Source: Oleiagrimonas sp035690885 (lineage in GTDB: Bacteria; Pseudomonadota; Gammaproteobacteria; Xanthomonadales; Rhodanobacteraceae). Taken from it: a stretch of DNA of 64,000 nt. The stretch spans positions 4,311 to 68,310 of the forward strand of contig DASSKC010000041.1 in NCBI GenBank assembly GCA_035690885.1, given 5' to 3'. Shown here piece after piece: positions 17,380 to 25,544 of this stretch. A model generated the notes under the pieces. That model was not told the DNA's origin. It did no database searches and saw only the letters and a list, made by a program, of their open reading frames with translations. Made by a program: the position numbers and the translations under genes. How positions within the stretch are numbered: the first letter of the stretch is position 1; each line of letters starts with the position of its first letter.

Positions 17380-17756
17380 GGAACACGGCGTTCCCCGACC
17401 CGTCGAGCGTGCTCGTCCAGGTCGGTCACGGAAGCATAGGAGCGTTCGGCCTCTTGCTCCTGGCGCGATTGCGCAATCAGCCGCGACAATTCTTCGCGCC
17501 GCTCCAGCAGGCGGCGGTGCGTATCCTGGCTGTCTGCCATGATGCCTTCGAGCAGATCATGTTTTTCCCGGGCCTGGACCTCGTCCAGCGGCTCCTCGCC
17601 TTCCAGATCGGCAATGTGCTGCACCGCCGTGACGTACTGCTCTTCCTGTTGGATCAAGGCCTCCCAGTCCTGCTCGTGCGCCAACTGGACCATGCGCGCG
17701 GTACAACTTTGCAGCTGCCGGTAGGCCGCCATCAGCTCAGCTTTATCGGACAACAT
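17376..17756 (-). CDS. fliT: FliT-like export chaperone
   Basis: 126 aa, almost entirely helical with long charged heptads (MLSDKAELMAAYRQLQSCTARM, RRLLERREELSRLI). Size, position after fliS and helical character fit FliT, the chaperone of the filament cap FliD and, in enterics, an anti-FlhDC factor. Sequence similarity to enteric FliT is weak, so identity rests on context. The ATG at 17756 follows AAGGGGTGAG and lies 14 nt inside fliS. Confidence 0.75.
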   Translation of the reverse strand: MLSDKAELMAAYRQLQSCTARMVQLAHEQDWEALIQQEEQYVTAVQHIADLEGEEPLDEVQAREKHDLLEGIMADSQDTHRRLLERREELSRLIAQSRQEQEAERSYASVTDLDEHARRVGERRVP

Positions 17757-18180
17757 GTTTCTCACCCCTTTTCTCGGATACTTCCGCTTGGCCCCGCTTC
17801 GGGTCGATTTCACGCCAGGCTGAAGCAACATCCTCCAATATGCGTCCGGCTTCGGCTAGGTCGGCTCTATTATCATGCAAATTCGCGCTCAGCAAGCGAC
17901 TGCATACGTATTCATAGAGTGAATGCAGCTGTTCGGCGACTTCGCCGCCGCGCTCCATGTCCAGCGCTGCCGCCAGACCGTTGTTGACGATGTCGATGGC
18001 CCGTGAAATGGCTTCGCCCTTGGCCGCCGCGCGACCGGCCTGCATATGCAGGTCGGCGGCACGTATGGCTTTGGCCGCGCCATCAAACAACAGGACGATC
18101 AGCCTGTGCGGGCCGGCCGACATCACATCGCTTTCAACCCCGACCTTTGCGTAGGCCGCGGCGCCCATCACATTGCTCAT
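17743..18180 (-). CDS. fliS: FliS flagellin export chaperone
   Basis: 145 aa. FliS binds the C-terminal D0 helices of flagellin in the cytosol and prevents premature polymerisation. Diagnostic segments: AYAKVGVESDVMSAGPHRLIVLLFDGA at residues 9-35, ISRAIDIVNNGLAAALDMERGGEVAEQLHSLYEYVCSRLLSAN at residues 58-100. The C-terminal tail is charged. It lies 32 nt after fliD in the fliDST unit. Confidence 0.93.
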   Translation of the reverse strand: MSNVMGAAAYAKVGVESDVMSAGPHRLIVLLFDGAAKAIRAADLHMQAGRAAAKGEAISRAIDIVNNGLAAALDMERGGEVAEQLHSLYEYVCSRLLSANLHDNRADLAEAGRILEDVASAWREIDPKRGQAEVSEKRGEKHVVR

Positions 18181-18212
18181 CGTTCGACCCCTTTTTCCGT
18201 CGGCTGGCCGGC

Positions 18213-19568
18213 TCAGCTGCCAACCTTCATGTTGCTCATCGCCTCGAACTGCCGCGACAAATAGCTGCTGGTGGAATTCATCCTGGCGATCAGCCCGTCG
18301 AGCTTGCTGAACTCGCTTCGATAGCGTGCAATCTTGGCGTCAATGCTTTGCTGAGTACGGTCGTACGTTTCCTTGACGTTCTCGATGCTCTGATTGAACC
18401 CGTCGGTGGCACTTTCGATCACGCCCTGCTCGCTCGTCATCTTGCCGAGCATGCTGTCGAGCTTGTCGGCAAGGCCGTCACCCCCGGCGCCGCCGGCAAA
18501 GTACTGCCGCAGTGCCGCCATGTCGCCGTTCACCGCGTCATCGAGCTTGTCATCATCGATCTTCAGCGTGCCATCCAGCTGCAGGGATATGCCCATGTCG
18601 CTGAGTACGCTGTAAGTTCCCCCGTTGTCGATTGCGCCCCCCATCACCCGGCGCAGCCGCGACTCGACGTTGCGGACGGTGCTGCTCCCCAACAGCACGC
18701 CGGCCGAGCGCGACGACGCATCATAACCGGTCAGGTCGTCGACTGTCGATACCAAATTGTTGTAAGCGTTGACAAAGTCGGTCACGGCCGCTTTGCTCGC
18801 CTCGACATCGCGCGTCACCTGCAAGGTGACATCGCCGCTTTTGACCAGGTTCAAGGTGACACCCTGGATGGCCCCTTCGACACGGTTGCCGGCGCTTTCG
18901 ATGGCAATGCCGTTGATCGTCAATTGGGCATTGCGTCCGGTCTGCCGGGTCGATGCATCAAGCTGCAGGCTGCTGCCCAGGTCACCGCTGACCTGGATGT
19001 TGCTGACCGCTGCCTTGCTACCCGAATCGCGCGCGCGGAACACCAGCCGGTAGGGCGTCCCGGTGCCATCGTTGATCAACGAAGCGCGCACGCTGCTGTT
19101 TTTTGCGTTGATCGCGTCGCGAATATCCTCGAGGCTGCTGTTGTCGGCGTCCACGGTCACCGACATGGTCTTGCCGTTGGCCAAGGTGAACGCGATCGTG
19201 CCACTGCCCTGGTTGGACGTCTTGTCGGTCAGACCCAACGTGGCAACACTGGAGGCACGGGCGCGCTGGGTCACATGAATGTGGTAATCGCCCGGTGGCG
19301 TGGTGTTGGACGTGGTTGCCTGCAGGGCCTCGCCCGTGACCGAACTGGCGACCGCCTGGAACGCTCCGGCGTCGCCGAGTTTTTGCGCGGCATCCTGAAG
19401 TTTCGACAGCGCGCTTTTCAGCGTACCCAGCGCGGAAATCTTCGACTCATAGCTTTTTTTCTGTCGGGCGATCGGAACCAGGCGCTTTTCCTCGCCCTCG
19501 CGGAGCTTGGACAGCAGGCCGTTCAAATCCAGGCCGGAGCCGACGCCCAGTGCGGTAATCGATGACAT
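18213..19568 (-). CDS. fliD: FliD filament cap protein (HAP2)
   Basis: 451 aa. Forms the pentameric cap under which flagellin folds into the growing filament. The N-terminal coil (GSGLDLNGLLSKLREGEEKRL, YESKISALGTLKSALSKLQDAA) and the C-terminal coil (FNQSIENVKETYDRTQQSIDAKIARYRSEFSKLDGLIARMNSTSSYL) are typical, with a variable middle. A GAGGA site precedes the ATG. First gene of the FliA-driven fliD-fliS-fliT-fliK2-flhX unit. Confidence 0.95.
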   Translation of the reverse strand: MSSITALGVGSGLDLNGLLSKLREGEEKRLVPIARQKKSYESKISALGTLKSALSKLQDAAQKLGDAGAFQAVASSVTGEALQATTSNTTPPGDYHIHVTQRARASSVATLGLTDKTSNQGSGTIAFTLANGKTMSVTVDADNSSLEDIRDAINAKNSSVRASLINDGTGTPYRLVFRARDSGSKAAVSNIQVSGDLGSSLQLDASTRQTGRNAQLTINGIAIESAGNRVEGAIQGVTLNLVKSGDVTLQVTRDVEASKAAVTDFVNAYNNLVSTVDDLTGYDASSRSAGVLLGSSTVRNVESRLRRVMGGAIDNGGTYSVLSDMGISLQLDGTLKIDDDKLDDAVNGDMAALRQYFAGGAGGDGLADKLDSMLGKMTSEQGVIESATDGFNQSIENVKETYDRTQQSIDAKIARYRSEFSKLDGLIARMNSTSSYLSRQFEAMSNMKVGS

Positions 19569-19716
19569 GGCAACTGATCCTCAAATGGTGTGTGTCTGCA
19601 GACAGCGCGGCCTTCTGACGTGTCGCCGCGCGGGACAGGTTCTGCGCAGAACCATTGTGCACAGCGCGCAGCACGCGCAATGGCCGAACAGACACATCGA
19701 AAGCCGTCATCTCCCT

Positions 19717-19743
19717 ACATCGGCGCGCGCCCATCATTCTTTA
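19717..19743 (-). promoter_or_regulatory. FliA (sigma-28) promoter of the fliD operon
   Basis: Minus strand TAAAGAAT - 11 nt - GCCGATGT, canonical spacing. The predicted start is about 140 nt upstream of fliD. The rest of the 19569-19938 gap shows no gene. Confidence 0.8.
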
Positions 19744-19938
19744 GTCACGAACAAACGCGATCCGCGGCAACCCGGACAAAACATTCACGGGCAATTGCCG
19801 GTTGAGCGCGACCGGATGACAGCGCGACCGCAACGGCCGTCGCCTCTGCCACTGCAACAATGGCAAGTCGAATATGCGTCAACAAACATGCCGGGCGACA
19901 GCGCGCCGGCCGTTACGTGTCAACTGTCCGCAATCCGG

Positions 19939-20286
19939 TCAGGCCGCGTCGTCGACCGGTGCCAACTGGATCATGGTCACGTACACACCGAACACCAGCG
20001 CGATTTCCTTTTTGACCGGATCCACCGACATCACGGTCGGACGATAAACGTGGTCATTCCACGAACACCGCGGAGACAGCCGAACCGCATCGCCCTCACG
20101 ATACACGTTGAGCCAGAACCGGTTGCCATCGCCGGCCGTTCCGGCGGCGACGAACCACAGCGTTTTTTCCGAACCCATCCACTCACCCCGTGGTGACCGC
20201 GTCACCTCCACCACCGCCCCCTGACAGCTGGAATCCGTCCATTGTCCTGAATGCGCAAACCGCCAGACAATAGGAAAAAACCGCAT
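19939..20286 (-). CDS. Hypothetical protein between fliD and fliC
   Basis: 115 aa, rich in Trp and aromatic residues (FLNVY, FWLNVY, LWFVAAG), no membrane segment or clear signal peptide. I do not recognise a family. The centre GEWMGSEKTLWFVAAGTAG followed by VRLSPRCSWNDHVYRPTVMSVD has alternating hydrophobic strands, suggesting a small beta-rich domain. The ATG at 20286 follows a GGAT seven nt upstream; a TTG-initiated longer reading to 20310 is less likely. No FliA promoter is visible. It may be a lineage-specific gene. Confidence 0.5.
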   Translation of the reverse strand: MRFFPIVWRFAHSGQWTDSSCQGAVVEVTRSPRGEWMGSEKTLWFVAAGTAGDGNRFWLNVYREGDAVRLSPRCSWNDHVYRPTVMSVDPVKKEIALVFGVYVTMIQLAPVDDAA

Positions 20287-20473
20287 CGCGCCGATCCACG
20301 CGCCTTCCAAGCATCGATTTGAGCGCTTTCAACCACGCTTTTTCGCCCATTGATCCGTCCGCGCAACGCATAGGCTGGTCGCGGGTCATCGTTTGGCTTC
20401 ACGACGTCGCGGTGATACCCGGTGAGTCCGGCACATGATGGACGAATCCGTTTCAACAACAAGCAGCATACGC

Positions 20474-20593
20474 AGCGGCACACGTCGACTCGACAGGCCC
20501 TTCGGGGCCCGTGCCGCTTGGCGAGCTGCCGGCCTGCCCCCCCCTCCCTCGGCCGGACGCTCGCGGCCCCGCCCTGGCGGGGCCTTTTTTTTG
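20474..20593 (+). ncRNA. Candidate structured small RNA with a C-rich loop
   Basis: An intergenic, ORF-poor 120-nt segment that folds fully on paper. A three-way junction is closed by AGCGGCAC/GTGCCGCT (20474-20481 with 20511-20518); it contains GTCG-ACT-CGAC and GGCCC-TTCG-GGGCC hairpins. A second stem GCGAGC/GCTCGC (20521-20526 with 20559-20564) with inner CCGGCC/GGCCGG carries a 16-nt loop of 13 C, 2 T... in essence poly-C (20535-20550). A terminator hairpin with nine T follows. C-rich loops that bind G-rich ribosome-binding sites are known in sRNAs such as sX13 of Xanthomonas. The promoter is not identified. Confidence 0.6.
20565..20593 (+). terminator. Rho-independent terminator of the candidate sRNA
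   Basis: GGCCCCG stem extended to GGCCCCGCC/GGCGGGGCC (20565-20573 with 20576-20584), followed directly by nine T residues. No protein-coding gene on the plus strand ends nearby upstream, which implies a non-coding transcript. Confidence 0.85.
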
Positions 20594-20711
20594 CGCCGTT
20601 CGTCAATCCGCGAAATTGAGCCTGCGCACGGTGTTTATTCCGGCGCTTGCCGGCACACCCGGGCGACTACGCTGTCCGTCGTCCTCCGCCGCGCACCCCG
20701 GGAAACCAGCC

Positions 20712-21686
20712 ATGGCCGATACGCCAACGCCACCGTCGGACTTCCAATGGCAGCTCGATGGCCGGATCACGGTCATCGACCACGGCGCCACGTTTTGCGC
20801 GCGCGACAAGTTTGCCGAGTTCATGGCGACCGAAGCCTTTTCGGTCGTGGCCTTCGATCCCGCGAACCTGCTTGGCGACAAACCCGAGCTGGATTCGCTC
20901 GACGAATTCCAGCGCATCGCACACCTGATACTGGGCAGCGGCGAAGCAACCACCTTCAAGGCCTGCCTGGACCCGGCGCTGAGCGGCACGCTGGAACCGT
21001 TGGCAGCGCCCGAGTTGAGCGGCAAGGCGCGGCAAGGCGCACAGGTGCTGACGCGTCTGCCCATCGACACGGTCACGCTGGACAGCATCGACGGATTGCC
21101 GAACATCGACTGGCTGATCCTGGACGCGGTCAACCCCGGTTTGGCGATCCTCGAGCACGGACTCGGCAAGCTCGCGCAAACGCTGCTTGTCCACGTCCGC
21201 ATCCCCTTCATGCCCACGCACCAGCAACAGGCCGGCTGGGTCGACACCTGCCAGTGGATGAGCGCGCACGGCTTTCAGTGCTACCGCCTCAACGAGGTGG
21301 GCCTGCACAGCCACCTGCCCGACGACATGGAACTGGAGAAAGCGCAATCAACCCAGTTCGCCAGCGCCGAGGCCGTGTTCATTCCCGACCGGGCGCGGCT
21401 GCAAGTTATGAACACGCGGCAATCAAGCCGGCTCGCCTTTTTGCTCGACACGGTGCACGGCATCCACGATCTGCCCTGGCAGTTGCTCAACCGCGTGGAT
21501 CCCGACAACGCGCGCCGCTACCTGATCTCGCATGGCTACCTCAGCGGCTACCACGACGAAGCAGACACGTTCGCGCTGACCTTCGCCGACAGCCCGGCGC
21601 CGTGGCTGAGCGTCGATCAGGACACCGATACCGACACGTGCGCCAAATCGAGCACCCGAACCGCGCCCGCAGGAGCCGCCTCATGA
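20712..21686 (+). CDS. FkbM-like methyltransferase domain protein, candidate flagellin modification
   Basis: 324 aa. The middle and C-terminal parts resemble FkbM methyltransferases: VTLDSIDGLPNIDWLILDAV (about residues 118-137), a tract like the family's LKIDVQG strand, then GLAILEHGLGKLAQTLLVHV. The N-terminal SAM motif is degenerate (VIDHGATFCARD instead of DVGAN-G), followed by SVVAFDPAN. Activity as a methyltransferase is therefore uncertain. Its stop overlaps the start of the TPR-LicD gene as ATGA, and fliC follows, so I infer a role in decorating flagellin. Confidence 0.65.
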   Translation: MADTPTPPSDFQWQLDGRITVIDHGATFCARDKFAEFMATEAFSVVAFDPANLLGDKPELDSLDEFQRIAHLILGSGEATTFKACLDPALSGTLEPLAAPELSGKARQGAQVLTRLPIDTVTLDSIDGLPNIDWLILDAVNPGLAILEHGLGKLAQTLLVHVRIPFMPTHQQQAGWVDTCQWMSAHGFQCYRLNEVGLHSHLPDDMELEKAQSTQFASAEAVFIPDRARLQVMNTRQSSRLAFLLDTVHGIHDLPWQLLNRVDPDNARRYLISHGYLSGYHDEADTFALTFADSPAPWLSVDQDTDTDTCAKSSTRTAPAGAAS

Positions 21687-22909
21687 GCAAGCACAACAAC
21701 CCCGGCCGCCATGGTGCGGCGCACGTCTCGCGGCAAGCATCGGCCGCGCGCAGCTACGAGCAAAAAGCCAATCGCCTGTACCGTGACGAGAAGCTCGACC
21801 GCGCCATCGCGTTGCTGCGCCAAGCTGCCACGCAGTCGCCCGACAATGCCAAGCTGCAACACAAGCTGGGCCTGTGGCTGAGCAAACAAAAACACGTCGA
21901 CGAAGGCATCCAGTGCTACCGCAAGGCGCTGGAGATCGACGCCGACTTCGCGCCGGCACTGATCGATCTGGCCCAGGCCCTCGGCAAGAAAAACCACTTC
22001 GACGAAGCCGTCCCGTTGGTCGAGAAGGCCCTCGAGCTCGAACCGGACAATGCATCGGGCCACCTCGTCTACGGCGTTCTCAAGCAACGCCAGGGCGAGC
22101 TGGATGATGCCGTACTCCAGTTTCGCACCTCGCTGGAGCTGCGTTTGCAGCATCCGCCGCGCACTGGCCGGCCCGGGAAGAAGAAAAAGGACTTCAACCA
22201 GCCCGCGACCGAGGCACTCCTGTGGACAACGCTGAGCACCCTGGCCAAGGCCGGCGTGCATGCGTTCGCCGCCTTCGGCACGCTGCTGGGTCTGACCCGC
22301 GAGGGCGGGCTGCTGCCCTTTGACAAGGATATCGACCTGGGCATACCGAACTCCGAGATGCGTCGTGCATGCGAGGTTCTGGAAGCCAACGGCTGGATCG
22401 AGATGTCCGACGTGCAGCCGCACATGATCAATCCGATCCCGTTCTACCACCCGCTCGAAAAAATCACGCTCGACGTGTCCGGCTTCGTGGTCGACCGTGT
22501 CGCCAGCCGCAGCTGCGAGGGCGTGTGGTGGGACAACGTGCCGTGGGAAGACAACCGCATCACCGAGTTCCCGCCACTGGAGCTGGAGAAGGCGACATCA
22601 CCCGATGACCAGCCGATCTGGTCGCTGCGCGATCCCGAACAGTGGCTGGACGTGCTCTACGGTGACTGGCGCACACCCGACCCGGATTTCGACACCATCA
22701 TCGCGGCCAGGAATCTGCGCGGTTTCAGCCTGCTGACGCAGTCCTACGCGTTCTCGCGCATCCACGAAAAATGGCAGAACGGACAGATCGGCAAGGCCCG
22801 CGCCCTGGTACGCCATTCGCGCCGCCACCTGCCCGACGACACCCTGCTGCGCCGGCTGGACACGCATTTTGAAGCGCTCCAGGCCGAAGCCGCCACCGCC
22901 GCCGCGTAG
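21683..22909 (+). CDS. TPR - LicD/fukutin-family nucleotidyltransferase-like protein
   Basis: 408 aa. Residues about 20-150 hold three to four TPR repeats (ANRLYRDEKLDRAIALLRQA, LGLWLSKQKHVDEGIQCYRKALEI, ...). Residues about 180-340 form a LicD/fukutin-type domain with the hallmark FGTLLGLTREGGLLPFDKDIDLGI, including the D-x-D metal site. LicD proteins transfer phosphocholine or similar phospho-alcohols onto glycans. No signal peptide, so it acts in the cytosol, where flagellin is modified before export. It is coupled to the FkbM-like gene and lies directly upstream of fliC. Substrate unknown. Confidence 0.78.
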   Translation: MSKHNNPGRHGAAHVSRQASAARSYEQKANRLYRDEKLDRAIALLRQAATQSPDNAKLQHKLGLWLSKQKHVDEGIQCYRKALEIDADFAPALIDLAQALGKKNHFDEAVPLVEKALELEPDNASGHLVYGVLKQRQGELDDAVLQFRTSLELRLQHPPRTGRPGKKKKDFNQPATEALLWTTLSTLAKAGVHAFAAFGTLLGLTREGGLLPFDKDIDLGIPNSEMRRACEVLEANGWIEMSDVQPHMINPIPFYHPLEKITLDVSGFVVDRVASRSCEGVWWDNVPWEDNRITEFPPLELEKATSPDDQPIWSLRDPEQWLDVLYGDWRTPDPDFDTIIAARNLRGFSLLTQSYAFSRIHEKWQNGQIGKARALVRHSRRHLPDDTLLRRLDTHFEALQAEAATAAA

Positions 22910-22923
22910 CCCTGGGTCTCCTC

Positions 22924-23011
22924 GTCATCCCAGCGAAGGCTGGGATCCAGCGTCTTTGATCGCTCCAGGCAAGCACGAAAGACACTGGATCCCGGCCTTC
23001 GCCGGGATGAC
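22924..23011. repeat. REP-like composite palindrome upstream of fliC
   Basis: Arms 22924-22950 and 22985-23011 (GTCATCCCAGCGAAGGCTGG... and its near-perfect inverse) are separated by 34 nt. Each arm also forms its own hairpin (ATCCC-AGCGAAGGCT-GGGAT). It begins 15 nt after the stop of the TPR-LicD gene and ends 42 nt before the fliC promoter, so it may insulate fliC from upstream transcription. Confidence 0.85.
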
Positions 23012-23052
23012 GGCGCGGCAGGAGCCGGCGTCTCGGGATTTCAACAGCGGGC

Positions 23053-23079
23053 TAAAGAAATCTTCACGACAGCCGAAAA
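23053..23079 (+). promoter_or_regulatory. FliA (sigma-28) promoter of fliC
   Basis: TAAAGAAA - 11 nt - GCCGAAAA, canonical spacing; two mismatches in the -35 and one in the -10. The predicted transcript has a leader of about 98 nt. Confidence 0.85.
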
Positions 23080-23184
23080 ACACTTTGACGGCCCGCGCTG
23101 AGCGGCGCCTCCCAACCGGCAAGTGCCCGCGCGGCGCGCCCCGATTGGACTTCAACCCGAACACCCAATCAAAGGATCAAAGTC

Positions 23185-24357
23185 ATGGCTGTCATCAACA
23201 CCAACATCACTGCCCTGATCGGTCAGCAAAACCTGCGTCGCTCGCAAAGCTCCCTGCAAACCGCCATGGAGCGTCTGTCCTCCGGTCTGCGCATCAACGG
23301 CGCCGCCGACGATGCCGCCGGACAGGCCATCGCCAACCGCATGACCGCGCAGATCACCGGCCTGATGCAGGCCCAGCGCAATGCCAACGACGGCATCTCC
23401 GTGGCCCAGACCACCGAAGGCGCGCTGGACCAGATCAACAACAACCTGCAGCGCATCCGCCAGCTGACGGTGCAGGCCGACAACGGCACCAACAGTCGCT
23501 CGGATCTGGACTCCATCCAGTCCGAAATCAACAAGCGCCTGGAGGAGATCAACCGCATTTCCAAGCAGACCAGTTTCAACGGCGTCAACGTGCTGAGCAA
23601 GGACCAGAAGCTGGAAATCCAGGTGGGCGCCTATGACGACCAGACCATCACCCTGGATCTGAAGAAAATCAACACCGACACCCTGACCCTGTCTTCGTTC
23701 AACGTCTCCGGCGACACCGCCGTGACCAGCACTGACGTCATGTCCCAGATCGGTTCCGGCGCCGTGGTCAGCTTCAACAACGCCGCTGGCTCGACCGTCA
23801 GCGTCACGATGGCGGCGGACGGCAGCTTCACCGGCACGGTCACCTCCGGTGGCGGTACTTCTGCAGCGGTGACGTACGACAATCTCGCGGACGTGCAAAC
23901 CGCCATGGGGGCATCCGGCACGAGCGCCATCGCGATCACGGCCGACCTCGACGGCGACGCCACCACATCGACCTACAACGTCACCAGCTCCGGCGCCGTC
24001 AACAACGGCACCAGCACGCTGTATGTGGACAACGACGGCAGCTTCATCACCAGTGCCGCATCCACCTATGCGGCGGCCACGGCCGATCCGCTGGAAGCCC
24101 TGGACGATGCCATCAGCCAGGTCGACGGTCTGCGCTCCAACCTCGGTGCGATGCAGAACCGCTTCGATTCGGCGATCCAGAACCTGGGCACCACGACCAC
24201 CAACCTGAAGGCGGCACGCTCGCGCATTCAGGACGCCGATTACGCGGTGGAAGTGTCCAACATGACCCGTGCCAAGATCCTGCAGCAAGCCGGCACCTCG
24301 GTCCTGGCCCAGGCCAACCAGCTGCCGACGACCGTGTTGCAGCTGCTGCGCGGTTGA
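23185..24357 (+). CDS. fliC: Flagellin
   Basis: 390 aa. The D0/D1 ends are highly conserved: INTNITALIGQQNLRRSQSSL, ERLSSGLRINGAADDAAGQAIANRM at residues 32-56 and, at the C-terminus, LGAMQNRFDSAIQNLGTTTTNLKAARSRIQDADYAVEVSNMTRAKILQQAGTSVLAQANQLP. The middle (about 175-295) is Ser/Thr/Gly/Ala-rich and variable, with many possible O-glycosylation sites. A short AAAGGA ribosome site precedes the ATG. Single flagellin gene in this window, under a FliA promoter and closed by a strong terminator. Confidence 0.97.
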   Translation: MAVINTNITALIGQQNLRRSQSSLQTAMERLSSGLRINGAADDAAGQAIANRMTAQITGLMQAQRNANDGISVAQTTEGALDQINNNLQRIRQLTVQADNGTNSRSDLDSIQSEINKRLEEINRISKQTSFNGVNVLSKDQKLEIQVGAYDDQTITLDLKKINTDTLTLSSFNVSGDTAVTSTDVMSQIGSGAVVSFNNAAGSTVSVTMAADGSFTGTVTSGGGTSAAVTYDNLADVQTAMGASGTSAIAITADLDGDATTSTYNVTSSGAVNNGTSTLYVDNDGSFITSAASTYAAATADPLEALDDAISQVDGLRSNLGAMQNRFDSAIQNLGTTTTNLKAARSRIQDADYAVEVSNMTRAKILQQAGTSVLAQANQLPTTVLQLLRG

Positions 24358-24412
24358 TGTCGCCGGGGCGGGAAGATTCCCCCCACTGACCGCTTCCCGC
24401 CCCACCTCGGCG

Positions 24413-24443
24413 AAAAGGCCCTGCTTCGGCAGGGCCTTTTTTT
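24413..24443 (+). terminator. Rho-independent terminator of fliC
   Basis: A 12-bp stem AAAAGGCCCTGC/GCAGGGCCTTTT around a TTCG tetraloop, followed by T residues, 55 nt after the fliC stop. Confidence 0.92.
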
Positions 24444-24485
24444 CATGCTTCAGAATGCCGCGAGCGGCGGGTCGGACCACATGGT

Positions 24486-24875
24486 CTACTTGTCTTGTAT
24501 CGCATCCCAGGCGGGATAAAGACGCAATTCCTCGCGCGTCAGACGCTGGATCAACTGCGCACGCATGCGTCCGTAGCGGCGGGCGAACTCCATCGCATCG
24601 CCACCGCTGCTGAAGTCGTCGAAGAAGGCCAGAATGTCGCGTGCCAGTCCCTGCATGTCGGCGGCATAACGATCGGCCAGCGATGCCGTGTCAGGATGCC
24701 GGAGCAGCTCCGGATACAGTTCGGCATCCTCTTTGTGCAGGTGTGCAATGAGCAACTGGCGCATCTGACGCAGGCGCTCTTGTCCCTGCTCGGTTCCCGG
24801 CCCCAGCCGGCGTACTTCGTCCAGTGCCGCGCGCAAGGCCTGGTGCTGGCCCAGCAATTGTTGCGTCAACATCAT
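24486..24875 (-). CDS. Hemerythrin HHE-domain protein
   Basis: 129 aa. A helical HHE cation-binding domain: LLGQHQALRAALDEV (H near 10), LLIAHLHKEDAELYPELLRH (the H-x-x-x-E module near 50-56) and a C-terminal LTREELRLYP. Hemerythrin-like proteins bind a di-iron centre and sense or buffer oxygen or NO; some tune motility. The ATG at 24875 has a GAGGAG site six nt upstream, better than the longer reading. It starts 73 nt after fliE on the same strand and may share its transcript. Confidence 0.75.
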   Translation of the reverse strand: MMLTQQLLGQHQALRAALDEVRRLGPGTEQGQERLRQMRQLLIAHLHKEDAELYPELLRHPDTASLADRYAADMQGLARDILAFFDDFSSGGDAMEFARRYGRMRAQLIQRLTREELRLYPAWDAIQDK

Positions 24876-24948
24876 GGCAATCTCCTCGTTGCCCCGGGAA
24901 TCCTTGACCGGGTTGAAATCATCATCCGGCAAACCGTGCAGGACGCGC

Positions 24949-25269
24949 TCACACCTGCATGTTCATGACCTGTTTGTAGGCGCCGACCAGTTTGTTGCGC
25001 ACCTGCACACTCATCTGGAAAGCCAGACCGGCTTCCTGCTGATCGATCATCACCTCGTACAACGCCACGCCCGGCTTGCCCACCTGAAAGGCGTGCGCGG
25101 CCTGGCCTGCGGTGTGCTGCAGATCGCTGACGCGATCGAGTGACGACTTGAGTGCCTGACCAAACGTGTCGGTACCCGCAACCCGTGATGTCGTGTCGGG
25201 AGTTCCGCCGGCCTGCACGGCAAGCGCGCGCATCTGTTCAATCATGCCTTGCATGGATAGCGCATTCAC
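24949..25269 (-). CDS. fliE: FliE hook-basal body junction protein
   Basis: 106 aa. Small rod-proximal protein joining the MS ring to the rod. The C-terminal half carries the family pattern DTFGQALKSSLDRVSDLQHTAGQAAHAFQVG and LYEVMIDQQEAGLAFQMSVQVRNKLVGAYKQVMNM. It is divergent from fliF across a 275-nt region that should contain FlhDC-dependent class 2 promoters for both, as in enterics. Confidence 0.95.
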   Translation of the reverse strand: MNALSMQGMIEQMRALAVQAGGTPDTTSRVAGTDTFGQALKSSLDRVSDLQHTAGQAAHAFQVGKPGVALYEVMIDQQEAGLAFQMSVQVRNKLVGAYKQVMNMQV

Positions 25270-25544
25270 GACGGCTGTTCCCTGGTTCGAATCGGAGTCT
25301 CACGGTAACAGCGCACTGGTGCACGCCATGGTGGCAAATGCCGACAAAAAAGCCGGCTTTTCTCTCCTTTGGTTTGCATGCCCGATGTCGATAATGGCCG
25401 CCGTCACGAATGCCCCGGGCAACATGCGCCCGCAACCCGGATCGCCGGGTACTGGACCCGCAGGTAAAGACACGTCGCCATGCCATTGCAACCGTCCCAT
25501 CGCCAACTTGCTCTCCGCCACGGCTGGCCGATGGAGAGCAATCC

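Noticed and set aside
20435..20711. Plus-strand open frame continuing into the fkbM/licD region
   Set aside because: It crosses the hairpins and the terminator with nine T and has Arg/Pro/Gly-rich non-protein-like composition.
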